Positions 23,701-34,779 of a stretch of 64,000 bases of DNA are shown piece after piece. The stretch is from Diplosphaera chodatii. Lineage: Eukaryota > Chlorophyta > Trebouxiophyceae > Prasiolales > Stichococcaceae. A program made the position numbers and the translations under genes. The notes beneath the pieces are model-generated. The model did no database searches and was not told the DNA's origin. It was given only the letters and a program-made list of their open reading frames with translations. The stretch spans positions 1,054,001-1,118,000 of the forward strand of contig JAALGY010000008.1 in assembly GCA_032358165.1 (NCBI GenBank). Direction: 5' to 3'. How positions within the stretch are numbered: the stretch's first letter is position 1; each line of letters opens with the position of its first letter.

Positions 23701-25266
23701 TGAGGCGGGTCCTCGCCATAACCTGTGAAAATCCACAGCAAACTTATGTTAGCAGCCCAGCATGCTTGAAGCTCAACGGTGAGCAGGTGGCAGCCAGCTG
23801 CTAGCCTCCGTTTGCCGTGCTGAAGACCTGACATGGATGTCGAGCCGAAATGGCCCAAATGTGAGCACAGACCTGCAACACCAGCAAACTGGAATCACGG
23901 AAAGACGACCTGTTCATGTGCAGATGGCTGTGCAAGGCGATCAGCCGCATGCAGCAGACAACACAGACACGCCAAGTGAGGCCAGCTCCGACAGCCGCCA
24001 GCCTGCCGGCCGCCCGCAGCCTGCGGAGCGCAGCGAGGCGGCTCCCGGGTCTGGGCCCCCCGACGCAGGTGGGAGTGGCCCTGCAGCACCAGGGACCAGC
24101 CAGCAGCACCAGCCGTCCCCAGACCATGGCAGGTGCGGAGCTGTGAGCTGGACTTCGCTTGATCACATGTTGACCGTTTGATACCAATCAGACAACATAA
24201 CGCCAGTCTGTACTGCCGCCACGTGCACGTATACCAGTCAAAAGCTCGGCGCTGCAGGGGTTGCAGCAGCGACAACATGCCAGCGGCGCCATTCTGGGAC
24301 ACCGCTGGCGGGCGGCGCTTGCTGCAACGCTACGTTGGGCACTGCAATTGTGCCACTGACATCAAGGAGGCTGCCTTCCTGGGACAGCACGATGACCTGG
24401 TGGCCTGCGGCTCTGACGACGGCCGCGTGTTCATCTACAGCGCGGTGAGCGGCATCATGGCAGTATGGCACCACAATGCATTTAAGTGCTTGAGATCACA
24501 TGCTCTGCAACGTGTGTTGTGAGGTGCTTCCATAACCATGACCTATAGTGTTGTCGACCTGCCCGTTAGTCCCTCACAACCAATTGAGACTGTTCCTGCA
24601 TCCAGGAATCTGGGGAGCTGGTCCAGGTGCTGCAGGCGGACGAGGATGTGGCCAACTGCGTGAAGCCGCACCCCAGCCTGCCACTGCTTGCCACCAGTGG
24701 CATCGAGTCCGTCATCCGGTGCGTTGCGCAGAGTCAAGCCTGGAACCATGCATGCTGTTCAGCTGGACCAGTGGCACAGAGCAGTGGCAGCCTTCCTGGT
24801 GAGCAAGGTTGCGCAGAGGGTCCCCGACATGTGTTGTGTCCAGCTGCTTGGTTGAGGGTGGCATCCCAGTCATGGTTCGGGGGTGCATCGCTGTGCAGGC
24901 TGTGGTCGCCGGGCGACACGCCGGTGGAGCAGGACCTGGACAAGCTGGTGCACGACAACCAGGACCGCATGCAGGAGGGCCCGCAGCTGCTGCGCGGCAT
25001 CAACCCCCGCATCATGCAGGTGCAGAAATCCACGGCAATTCCGATTTTGAAGGTCCGCCCCATGTATCCATACATGCGTTCTGCCGTTGGCCACATGGCT
25101 GCAGCAGAACGACAGCACATTGGCACCAGCACCTGGCTTGTCCCACTTTTTGCAGGTGCTCGGGGACAACCAGGAGCTGCTGCAGATGCTGGTGCAGCGC
25201 ACAGGCGCCATGCCGATTGATGACGCAAATGGCGACGAGCAGCAGATCGAGTGTCGTGTACAGTAG
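20787..25266 (+). CDS. WD40-TPR protein, WDTC1/ASG2 type (DCAF, CUL4-DDB1 substrate receptor)
   Basis: Family members (animal WDTC1/adipose, plant ASG2) dock substrates to CUL4-DDB1 ligases. Exons from the second on: 20984-21063, 21199-21407, 21606-21757, 21926-22011, 22124-22169, 22273-22462, 22575-22746, 22859-23020, 23206-23350, 23490-23654, 23924-24132, 24258-24444, 24606-24718, 24899-25019, 25156-25266, all in phase. N-terminal WD repeats: LHGHTGCVNRLAWSEDG, GSDDRSMRVW, GNPNQFWSASEDGSIREYD and LRLYDRRM. A TPR block sits in the middle (HQAVLHYSRGLRICPDAAV, RGWIGDAAFALRDCDRALAL). An acidic/Ala-rich linker is followed by two more WD repeats (ACGSDDGRVFIYS, VANCVKPHPSLPLLATSGIE). This WD-TPR-WD order is the family hallmark. 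The first exon (ATG 20787 or 20733) is a guess. Intron 23655-23923 has a GC donor. Confidence 0.9.
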
Positions 25267-26043
25267 TGGCCGTTGGTGTCCTTCACTTCCTGAGCGGCTG
25301 CTGTACACTAGGGTAGGGCTTGCTTGCGACGTATGTGTCACCGATGCTTTGCACGCCGTTCACGGCAGGGATCCAGCAACTTCAAGAAAGCCGACTTCAG
25401 TTGGCCAGCCACAGTTGCATGCCATCTGTAAGAAGTAGGATAGAAACGCATGCTATGCAGCAGCAGGGTGGACTAGTTGCAGCACACTGTGAGACGCTGC
25501 ACCTGTTGCTGGCATGAAGCTCCAGCACCTGGGCGATGCAGATCCAGCATGGCTGCTGCCGCCACAGCCGGTGCGTGTGTCACTGCCATTGGGGCATGGT
25601 CCTGTGCCATTCGCAACGTGCCACAACTTTTGTGCAGCGTGGCCTAGCATAGCACGGCGAAATATGTTCCCCGCATGCATGAATGTGCGAATTCTGTTCA
25701 CATTGCAGAGTCCGATCTGTCGATCTGAGATGCAGCTGACATCGTACTGATAATAATGTACCAGGGCTGTGAGCAAGCAGATCCTCCCTCGCCACTCGGA
25801 TCAATCGTCTGCCGGACACTGTGCAGTAGTTCAACCCCCGTGCAGCTGACTCCATGCTCCAAGATCTCAGCAGGACATACGCTACTGGCGCGTCTGAATG
25901 ACTTGCTGAGGCGAAAGCAGGGCAATTTTTGAACCCCGCCTAAGCGGAGCCTGGCACTGAGGCCGACTACTGACATAGGACTGCAAGTTCTTTCGGGCGG
26001 TTGGTCTTGTCATCCTGGTGCAGTCGTTTGGCGTCTGACCAGC
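25267..26043. other. Intergenic: WDTC1-like 3' region and AIM24 upstream region
   Basis: About 780 bases between two plus-strand genes. It contains a TGTAA element at 25427-25431. Nothing else recognisable. Confidence 0.45.
25427..25431 (+). terminator. Candidate TGTAA polyadenylation signal of the WDTC1-like gene
   Basis: TGTAA (followed by G) lies about 160 bases past the stop. Green algae use TGTAA rather than AATAAA as their main poly(A) signal. The same word follows the eL39 and bS16 genes here. Confidence 0.45.
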
Positions 26044-27956
26044 ATGATACAAGATGGCTACGCCCAGGACGGTGCATACCCGCCGCAGCAGCAGTTTACA
26101 GATGCTTATGCTCCGCAGTACGGCGCGGCGCCCCACCTGGTGCACTCATAGCTGCAGTGGTCCGGGCCTCGCTGACTGCTCTGCAGCCAGTTTTACGGGC
26201 TTCAGGATGCTGCTGTGCGGCATCATCTTACTGAAAAGGCGGGGCATAATGGTTTGCCGGGGAATGCAGGTGCCGCAGAAAGGGGTTGTTGGGGAGCGGG
26301 CGGCCGGCCAAGAGCACGAGTTCATCGATCCGAGCGGCAAGTACGAGCTGAAATATAAGGTAATATTCATGATCCACATCGCTGGCACCCAACAGGCACG
26401 CGCTGCATGGGTGAACTGAGTCACCAAGATTACCTCATTGCGGATCAATGTGTAGGGCGCGTTCGCTGCTGTGGAGGTGGCTGTGCGCCCAAATGACGGC
26501 CTGAAGGCTGAGGCGGGTCAGTCGTAATGCACAGTCGTGTTGGATGACCAAGGCGCAAGCATGATTGCAGCAAATCTCGATTGTCGGGCAACACTTGTTG
26601 CCATAGGAGCGACGTGGTCCATACAGGTCAGCTGGCTCTGAAGGGACATCGCTGATGAGCACACAACAAGCCTGCCGCAGGGGTCATGATCACGCTGGGC
26701 CACAACGTCGACATCACAGCGCAGATGGAAGGCGGCGTGGGCACAGCGCTGTGCCTCGGATGTTGCACGGGGGAATCGATCTGGTTCTCAAAGTTTGCGT
26801 GAGAACACCAGAACACCACCCTGTGACTGACAGTACCATGTTGGAAGCCGAGCACAGGCAATCTGCCTGCCATTCAAGCTGTACGGCATCCACTGCATTG
26901 CAACATCCACACGCCAATGCGCAGGCTGAAGCCTGGGATGGGGGACCGGGGGGAGGTGCTGCTGGCGCCCGGCGCCCCCGGCGAGATCATCCTGCTGCAC
27001 CTGGACGGCAGCACCCCCTGGGCCATCCAGAAGGGTGCGCAGCGGCGACGGCTGAGAACCGAGGCTCTGCGATGTGCAGCGTCAGTACCCCTCTCTGGCG
27101 GCTGAGGGTGGCGTCCTGATGGTGCAGGTGGTTTCCTGGCCTGCGACCACAGCGTCCAGATTGGGGTGCGTCACGGTGCTGGGCACAGCCTGTTGTCATG
27201 ACGATACATCGATGTGCTCCTCTGCAATTGCTCACCTCACGAGTCACGACTCGATGCAGATTATCAGCCAGGGTCTCGTGAAGGGCTGCTGCTCCGGGCT
27301 GGGTAAGACTGCCTTTGCGGCTGCTCACGCACTGACAGTCAGCCATGGTCTGTCACGCATGTGAACGATGACACCAGAACAGCGGCAGTGCCCGTCTCCA
27401 TATGGCCTCGCAGGCTTCTTCATCATGCAAGCTTCGGGCCAGGGGCGCCTGCTGCTCAGCAGCTTTGGGTCCATCATCCGCTATGACATTGCGCCTGGTG
27501 AGCGCCGCACTATCGACAACGGCTTTCTTGTGGCGTGGACGGCGACCATGAACTACGAGGTGCGGGCTTGCGCTGCTGGTGCCAGCGCACGATAGCACCC
27601 GACAGTGGTGTTTTCGCACATGCCACACACAGCAGCTGTGCTACCGTGCCCAAGATGCATGCAATTGGGTGCAGGTCGGCAAGGCGGCTTCCACCTACTC
27701 GGCCAGCCTGTTCTCCGGCGAGGGCTTTGTGACACACTTCACAGGTGTGCTTGCTTGTCTCATTTGTTGCGACAATGCTGATCCATTCAGGGTCGGGCGG
27801 AAACTGTTGTTGCTGCCCAAGGGCGTGCCCAGAAACTGCGCTTGCTGTGCATGCGCAGGACCAGGCACGGTGTTTGTGCAGACGCGGTCCGTCAGGGGCC
27901 TGGCCAACGAGCTGCGCCCGTACCTTCCCGCACAAGGCGGCGGCGGGTCGTCTTGA
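26044..27956 (+). CDS. AIM24/TIGR00266 family protein
   Basis: Beta-sandwich protein related to yeast mitochondrial AIM24; widespread in bacteria and plants, with no defined biochemical role. Eleven exons: 26044-26139, 26191-26214, 26270-26359, 26456-26516, 26681-26798, 26925-27034, 27128-27165, 27260-27302, 27414-27559, 27675-27744, 27859-27956, in phase throughout. Signature blocks: AFAAVEVAVRPNDGLKAEAG, VGTALCLGCCTGESIWFSKF, VLLAPGAPGEIILLHLDG, GFFIMQASGQGRLLLSSFGS, DIAPGERRTIDNGFLVAW, SLFSGEGFVTHFTGPGTVFV and QTRSVRGLANELRPYLP. The first exon adds a Tyr/Gln/Ala-rich tail (YAQDGAYPPQQQFTDAYAPQ) unlike an organelle presequence, so a cytosolic form is more likely. Exon 2 is only 24 bases; its borders are the least sure. 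Confidence 0.88.
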
Positions 27957-28314
27957 ACAGGCTGAGCATCAGGGCTGTACAAACTTATGCCAATGACGGA
28001 GCCAGTTCGGGCGGTCCTGGTGCTAAGTGGCCCAGAAGCCTGGGCTGCCGCTCGCTACCCCAAAGCACATTCACACGCTCAGTGTACATTCAATAGATGC
28101 TGTCGCTCTGTCAGTGCTGCTGCTCGCTGCATCCTGCTGCTGACCCTGTGTCCATGTTGCATTGTACCACTCTGTACTGCAAACTTCTGGCCATCAGCAG
28201 GTCGGGATGATGCTGACTTCTGCCAAATGCCAACCTCCACCTGATCCATTTGCCATGTTTGACGGCATCAGTCAGAGAACTGCGGTGTATACGTCAGATA
28301 GCGCGAAGCTGATC
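27957..28314. other. Intergenic / 5' region of the FKBP gene
   Basis: About 360 bases. The FKBP reading frame stays open back to an ATG at 28162, so part of this may be coding or 5' UTR. No other feature seen. Confidence 0.4.
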
Positions 28315-29546
28315 ATGCCCATGCACCTGAGCTTTGAGTCGGCCAACCTGAGCTGCAGCAAATGCCAGGCATGTGCAGCTGATTGGCAACTGAGACGCGT
28401 TCTCAGCCACCGCAGCCGAAGTCGTTATGCAGCATCTACTGTATATGCGCAGAGTTTGCAGGTGCCACAGCCGGCAGCGGCAGTGCCTTGTGCATCGAGG
28501 CGGCAGGTGCTTCAGACCGCTGCTATTGGCACCTTAGCATTGCCACTTGTACCAGGATCTGCTGCAGCGGATGCATCAAAGTTCATCACAACCGCCAGCG
28601 GCCTGAAGATCGAGGACATCAGAGAAGGCACAGGCACCATGCCCGCGGCAGGTCCGCACCTGCCCATTGCACACCCTTGTCTTGCATGCGCTGCCTGGTG
28701 GGGATCTGACCACTATCATAACTGGTTGCTTCTGATACACGTTCCTCTGATTTTGCAGGCGACACAGTTTTTGTGCACTGGGCAGGCCGCACTATTGGGT
28801 ATCAGGTTGGCACCGTTTGACGGATGCGACGGTTGTCCAATGTGGCGCTGAAAATCAGGTGCAGGTAGCCTGTAAAGGTAGCTGTTGATGTGTGTGCAGG
28901 GAAAGCGAATAGATAACACATCTGCAAGGGACGAACCCTTCGAGTTTGTGCTCGGCAGAGGGCAGGTGCCTTTGTAGGATATATAACCCATGCTGATTTC
29001 TGTCTGTGGACATCAGGTCCCGTACTGATCTACAATCTGCGTTATCCACTTGCACATAGGCCATTCCAGCGTTTGAGGAGGCAGTGGCGGGCATGAGGGC
29101 GGGCGGCGTGCGGAGGTTGGAGCTGTCTGGCGAGCGGCCAGAGTTGGGCTGGGACCGCAACCCCAGTCGCAGGCGCGCGACTGCTTACATTCATGTCCAT
29201 AGCGGTCTGTTGACCAGCCAGGTGCTTCTTATGTAGTACCAAATGTACCACAGCAGGAGTCTGATGTCATCTCATATGAAGAACCTGGGCTGTAGGTACA
29301 ATGGCATTGGGCCAAAGCCCAAGGATTTTGATGGCCTTCGCGCACTGGACTTCGTTCTGGGTAAGAGCTAATGATGCTTCATGCCCAAGCTGTATACCAG
29401 CTGTGCCAGCCATACCTTGTGAGATACATCAACACTCCAGGTCCGTCCAACTAGTTTGCGCGTACTGTGCAGACAACCCCACGCTCCAGCCCTTCAACCG
29501 CACCCTGCTGCTGGACGTCAAGCTTCTGAGCGTGCGCAAGCAATAG
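28315..29546 (+). CDS. Thylakoid-lumen FKBP-type peptidyl-prolyl isomerase
   Basis: Predicted prolyl isomerase fold of the plant lumenal FKBP group. Exons 28315-28651, 28759-28805, 28900-28965, 29060-29172, 29296-29360, 29473-29546, in phase. A chloroplast presequence precedes a twin-arginine lumen signal: RRQVLQTAAIGTLALPLVPG, then SAAADA as a likely processing site. This points to Tat import. The FKBP domain includes TTASGLKIEDIREGTG, DTVFVHWAGRTIGYQG, FEFVLGRGQ, AIPAFEEAVAGMRAGGVRRL and the C-terminal RALDFVLDNPTLQPFNRTLL. The sequence following GPKPKDFDG recalls plant FKBP16-type proteins; many of these lack key active-site residues and isomerase activity is doubtful. In-frame ATGs at 28162, 28207 and 28255 are alternative starts. 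Intron 29173-29295 needs a GC donor to keep phase. Confidence 0.88.
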
Positions 29547-29950
29547 GGTGGGCAGCATTGTGAGGAGTCAGTGGGTGGGGGGAACAGAGCGATGCAGAGT
29601 TTGCATCGCCAGTCCCTGCGGGCTCACTTCAGGTCTGGGAACGTATGTAGGTTCAGCACGTTCAGGGAGACTATCAAAAATGGGTGTTGATGACACACAC
29701 TAACCTGCGGGTGGAGCCTGAACCCATCTCAAAACTGGGGCTTGAGCACACGCACAGATGTACTGCAACTGCATCACTGGCTGGTCCTCGAATACTGAAA
29801 CCGCCGCATCAATCTAAAGCCAGACTAATGTCAGAATCAAAACTCGGTGTTGACAACACGACACACACCTGCCTGCCATGGTGGTGCGCAAAGAATCTGC
29901 TGGCCACTCTATGTACGGGTGGCCAGAGGGAAGGAGGAGTGCGCCGAAAC
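29547..29950. other. Intergenic between convergent FKBP (+) and SAT (-) genes
   Basis: About 400 bases of presumed 3' UTRs. It holds three degenerate copies of one motif, listed separately. Confidence 0.45.
29671..29868 (+). repeat. Three degenerate, interspersed copies of an ~28-base motif
   Basis: Copies at about 29671-29700, 29728-29757 and 29836-29868 share the pattern TCAAAA-x-TGGGTGTTGA-x-CACACAC with substitutions and small indels. They are unevenly spaced, so this is not a simple tandem array. Confidence 0.45.
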
Positions 29951-32900
29951 CTATATGATGTAGTCGTCCGTTTGCAACTCTCCTTGTGGCCTTTGCTCCA
30001 CAGCAGCGCCAGACGAGGGGGCTGCTGCTGCATGCCGCACGCCAGCCGTCACGGGCTGCAGCTCTGAGGTGGCCACTGCCTCCGGCTGTGCCTCGACTTC
30101 TGTGCCCTGGCTGCTGGCCGACACCGTCCAGGGCATGACATTGCTCAGCACGCCGGCCTCCGCCAGCAGCCGGTTGTTGTGCCGCCGCAGCGCGGCCGCC
30201 TGCTGCTGCCGTGCAATCTGCTTGCCGCCGCCGGCCCGATGCTGCTTTGCGTACACTGCCAGGTCACCGAGACGTGGCACGCCGCTGGCTGTCAGCAGCC
30301 AATCTGGCTCGCAGTCTTCCGGCGCCAGCGACAGCTCAGCGGGCCGCGGCGCTGTCGCAACCGCAGCGGCGTCTGCTGCTGGTGACTCGACTGCCAGCGC
30401 GCTGACCACGCCGCCGCGACCTCCAGATACCGGGCTTCCACCGCCGCCGCTGCTGGGGTGCTGCCCGGCAGTCGGCGCTGGCGGCTGCACTGCAGCGGAC
30501 GCCGAGTTGCCACCATGGCTGCCGCTGCTGCTGCCGCTGGGGTTGCTGGTGCTGCTGCGGCGCGGCTTGGAGGCTACAGACAGCATCCAGTCCGCCAGAT
30601 TGGCGGAGTCGCGGGTCTCAGTAGTGCCGTCCAGACAGTTGGGGTCTGCGGCCTGCGCGCTGTTCTGCGAATGGCTGCCGCCGGCGCCATTGCTGGACAT
30701 GGCGGGTGCAGCTGGGGCGCTGTCGGCTGGCTGCTGTCGTGCCTGGACAGTGTGCTGCTTGTACATGTGGTCCACAGGTGGCGACGGAGCAGATCTGAAG
30801 CCGCCAACTGGCGGCGCCGTCGTGCCCTCCTGCTGCCGGATCTCCTGCTGCATACGCAGCGCAGCATTGCCTGCAGCATGACACCAGCACGTCAGCATGA
30901 CGCCACAACATCCTTCTGGCAACCAGGGTCAATTGCAGCACACAAGTGAGTCGGGCTACACCACAGCAGAGGTGACTGATGTACCTGAGACCTTGCCAAC
31001 AGATCGGGCTGGCGAGCCAGCCACCATGATCTTGGGCGGCACATCCCGCAACACCAGCGAGCCGGCCGCCACCTGCAGATAAGCACATCATGCGTTGGTT
31101 GAGCAGCCGCCAACGTTAGAGGTGCCAGCCGACCTGGCAGCGTTCAGCATGCACATGCGCAATTGTACAGCACATCTGCAAAGCTATGGTACCTGTGCGC
31201 CCTTGCCAACGGTGATGTTTCCCAGCACCGTCGCACCAGCGCCAATCAACACATTGTCCTCGACCTTTGGGTGCCGGTTGCCAGCATCCTTGCCAGTGCC
31301 TGCCGATTGGAAGCAGGGTCCTTCAGCAACCCACATTGCCAGGGTGCACGAGGGTGGCAGAGGCACACGCACGCTGACACACAGGCATGCAGCACAGAAG
31401 ACTACACATTAGTGTCATGAGAGTCCATGGTGGCAGAGGGCATGCAGCTCACCGCCAAGCGTGACGTTCTGCATGATGGACACGTTGTCGCCCACGCGGG
31501 ACGTCTCGCCAATGACGACCCCCGTGCCGTGGTCCAGCAGCAGGCCCTTGCCCAGCGTCGCGCCCGGGTGCAGGTCGATGGCCAGCACCTCGCTCACGCG
31601 CGCCTGCAACGCCATCGCCATCACCTGCGCAGAGTGCGGTTGTACTCCTCAGTGGGAGTCGCCTCCTGTTCCAGCCACTCATGTGCGGCGCCTGCTGCTG
31701 CAAACTGAACACACCAGTGGTATGGGGCACTAGAGGCGAGGGTGCACCTTGCGGTTGTTGTGCCACAGCACGTTGGCGACGCGGTGTGTCTGAATGGCGT
31801 GGTAGCCCTTGAAGTACAGCAGCGCCGCACTGTATGTGATGCAGGCCGGATCCTGCGCACAGCAGCCAGCTGTCAGCGTCGGGCAATCGCCGCACTGCAG
31901 GTGCGACACGAGGCTGCCAGCGCATGCTTTGTGGCAGACCCTGGGTCGACATGCTTCAGAACCGTGTGCTTCAGAACCGTATGGGTGAAGGTGGCATGTC
32001 ATGTGTTAGTCTGAACAGCGGCGCACCCGCTCGTAGAAGGCGACGATGTCGAGGAGCGCCGCCTGCTTGAGGGTCTCGTGCTCCCGCAGCACGCTGTGAA
32101 AGATCTCAAACAGCTCCGTGGCCAGCAGCGTGGCGTCCGCCAGGCGGTTGGCCAGCACAAAGGCCAGCGAGCGGGCGAAGGAGTCATGGCTGAGGATGCT
32201 GGCGTGGTAGAAGCTGCTCAGCAGCGGCTCCTGCGACGCCTCGGCACGCGCCTCCCGCCTGCACGGCCGACGCGTGTTCAGCGTTGAGGATGGAAAGGCT
32301 GTCGAAGCTGTGCAGTCAGTCGTGCGGTGTGGCACCGGCACACAGTGGCACCGCTGCGCACCTGATGGCCTGCCACACCGGGTTGTCATTGGTGACGAGC
32401 GACACCGGCTTGCCGGCCGCATCCTGCTTCTGCAGCAGGCGCACAGCATACGTCAACAGAAGCCACATGCAGTGACTGTGCAGCGCACGCTGTGAGTAGG
32501 CGCAAGGTTGCAGCTCCAGCAGGGCGTGCGGCTCACCTGCAGCGCATCGCTCCACGAGGCACAGAAGTCGTCCACCTCGGACTGCAGGTACGACGGGAAT
32601 GCGCCTTCCTTCCAGGCGTCGCGGTCCTCGAGCGCACGCTGGTCGGCCCCAACGGCTGCGGTGGCGCTGGTGGCGCGGTCCCCTGCTGCTGGCCACAGAC
32701 ACAGGATCGTCAGTCGCTGGCGTGTCTTTGACTACAGCTGGCCATGAGCGCAGGGCACACCTGCAAGGTACTGTCGTCAGTGGTGCGACAGCGTGACGAA
32801 GCCGCAGGGCACGTCGATGCGACCGCGAGCTAGGGGGCAGGTGCTGGGCGCACCTGAGGAGGTGGCGGCCGCGATGGGCACCAGCCGCTGCTGCACCACT

Positions 32901-33019
32901 CGGAAGGACGAGGGCGCTGTGCACCGTGGGTGCGAGCACCTCAGCTGCCCCAGCGACACCGGGGCCGCCCGAACGTCGGCGGCGAGGCCACTGGATGGCC
33001 GCATTTGTGCTGGCTGCAA
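29951..33019 (-). CDS. Serine O-acetyltransferase with a long C-terminal insertion
   Basis: Makes O-acetylserine from serine and acetyl-CoA, the carbon acceptor for cysteine synthesis. Exons in transcript order: N-terminal exon(s) unresolved, 32682-32537, 32429-32362, 32258-32027, 31852-31748, 31624-31453, 31299-31193, 31072-30985, 30870-29951, in phase. SAT blocks: [89 protein letters not shown] and [20 protein letters not shown] (hexapeptide left-handed beta-helix, catalytic His). After SPARSVGK about 300 further residues follow, rich in Ser, Ala, Gly, Pro and Gln, before the ends-with DDYII. Plant SATs end in a similar Ile-terminated peptide that docks into O-acetylserine (thiol) lyase. 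The start codon was not settled; 33019 is the highest plausible ATG, and an Arg/Ser-rich plastid-like leader is open further up. Confidence 0.9.
31952..31981 (+). repeat. Tandem duplication, 15 bases x2, in a SAT intron
   Basis: TGCTTCAGAACCGT occurs twice in direct succession (31952-31966, 31967-31981). It lies in the intron between SAT exons 31852-31748 and 32258-32027. Confidence 0.7.
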
Positions 33020-33722
33020 TGGCCTTGGGCGGCTGCTTCAACGGCGGAAACTGTTGAGTTCGCTTGCTAAGGCTCCTTGCATACGGCCGTGTGAATTGAG
33101 ATGACGCTGCCACGCCAGCTGCGCGCCGAGAATATGTGACTGTGGCGCTGAGCAGAAGCGATCACGAATTTTCCCAAAACACCAGCAGCTGGAAGGTCGT
33201 TGTGTGTGCAGATGTTTGCGACGACGGACGGCAATCAACGTCTGCAGTTTGGATCCTCGCGCTTGTCAACGTATTCCGCCGGCAGTCAGTCTAGTCGGTT
33301 GCAAGTCGCAATGCAGGAAACGGCTGGATCTTGCGGTGGTGCGTAACAAGCGGACCAGTCAAGTAATAGTGTGAGGTGGTCGGAGGCTTATGAAAGTGGG
33401 CTGCAACACCAGAAGCGCCTCGGCGTAATATGACCTTGCCAAGTGGAGCACGAGGCAGATTCGCTTAAAGTTAATCGGGTTTTGTCCTGGTGTTGCCCAC
33501 TTTACATCAGCACACAATCTACTGTAGGGTCGCACGTGCCAACGTCAAATCGCACGTGACTATTTGCTGTCTGCACAGCCAAGAGTGCACAAGTGCTGCA
33601 GCTTTCCTGTGCTGCCGAGCTGCATGTGAAAGGTTGGACGTTCGGTTCCAGAGTCAGCACGCAGAGCACAGGCTGGCAGGGATCGTTGACAGTTGGGCGA
33701 CCAGGTCACTCGGTAAGGTGGC
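33020..33722. promoter_or_regulatory. Divergent promoter region, SAT (-) / CDC25-like (+)
   Basis: About 700 bases between opposite-strand genes. It probably includes the unresolved first SAT exon. No element recognised. Confidence 0.4.
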
Positions 33723-34779
33723 ATGGACCGCCCAGCGCTGGATTACATCGAGCCCGCAGCTGCAGCAGATCTTCTTTCAGGGTGAGGCTGGTACATGCAG
33801 CGTGCCAAAGCACAATGTCACTGCGGGTGTTTTCTTTGCCTATGTCCAACACTGCACTGAAAACATGTGCGCAGGCCTGACAGAGACAAGACTCTGGTGA
33901 TTGATGTGCGTGGTCAGGTCAGTTGAAAGCAGCCTGATTGATGATCATCGTCCGTTATTGTGGTCCAACATCGTTGGATGCCCGAGATATATACACACAC
34001 TTTGTAGCGCACCAGGGCTGGTGCTGACATGCGCCGTGCTGTCCTGGTGCCATCCACCCTGTGCACCCTCACACCTTGGGCCGAAACTGCCGAACGACTG
34101 GTGCGTCGGGTGGTGCAGGACTTCCTCGGCGGCCACATCAGGGGCGCCGTGAACGTGTCCAGCGACAAGTTTGCCGATGACGATGACATCGCCGACACCA
34201 TTGCGGAGCACCTAGACGGCAAGGGCAAGGACACCGTGATAGTGCACTGCGCGCTGTCGCAAGTGCGGGGCCCGTTCTGCGCCGACAGGTGTGGACTGGG
34301 CATGGACAACAACGCCGGCCGGCTTGGCTGATGGGTGCGCTGTTGTAACATTGCTGCGTCATGCGATGCTATGATTTCATGGCCACCGCTTGTTGCAGGT
34401 TGTCCAGCCGCCTGGCAGCTCTCGGAACGCCGGGTGCACCGAAGGTCAAGGTGTTGGCACAGGTGGTGCCACTGCTCAATTCTGAACGCCTCTGAAACCT
34501 CTTGATGCTGTTGCCATCCAAGACATGTAGGCGGTGAGCGCACCAGCACAGGCCTGACTGCTCGACTGGTGCTGCAGGGATTCAATGGCTTCGTGAAGGT
34601 GTGAACGAGTCTGCTGCTCTGTCCTCTGGCCGCAAGTGTTTGGATCCGTGTGTGATTTGCATGTACATGTTGACCAATTTTGGATGGCTGATGACAAACC
34701 TGCGACTGTTGCGCAGCTATATGGCGACCGCAGTGACCTGTGTTCGGACGTGGACAAGGCCGTGCATGGGGATACATGA
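33723..34779 (+). CDS. Rhodanese-fold CDC25/ACR2-like phosphatase or arsenate reductase
   Basis: Small single-domain enzyme of the plant CDC25/ACR2 group, which reduces arsenate and has in vitro tyrosine-phosphatase activity. Six exons: 33723-33781, 33875-33917, 34119-34288, 34399-34462, 34578-34598, 34717-34779, in phase. The protein starts [18 protein letters not shown], then [27 protein letters not shown] and the active-site loop [18 protein letters not shown]. The loop contains HCx5R with the catalytic Cys, and matches plant ACR2 almost exactly. Next is the C-terminal [14 protein letters not shown]. No kinase-interaction N-terminal region like that of animal CDC25 is present. The fifth exon is a 21-base microexon encoding GFNGFVK. 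The tail after it ([20 protein letters not shown]) lacks the Cys-rich zinc-binding end of plant ACR2. Confidence 0.92.

Noticed and set aside
30069..30881. Plus-strand open frame of 270 codons
   Set aside because: Antisense shadow of the low-complexity SAT extension; the minus-strand frame ends in the family-specific terminal peptide.
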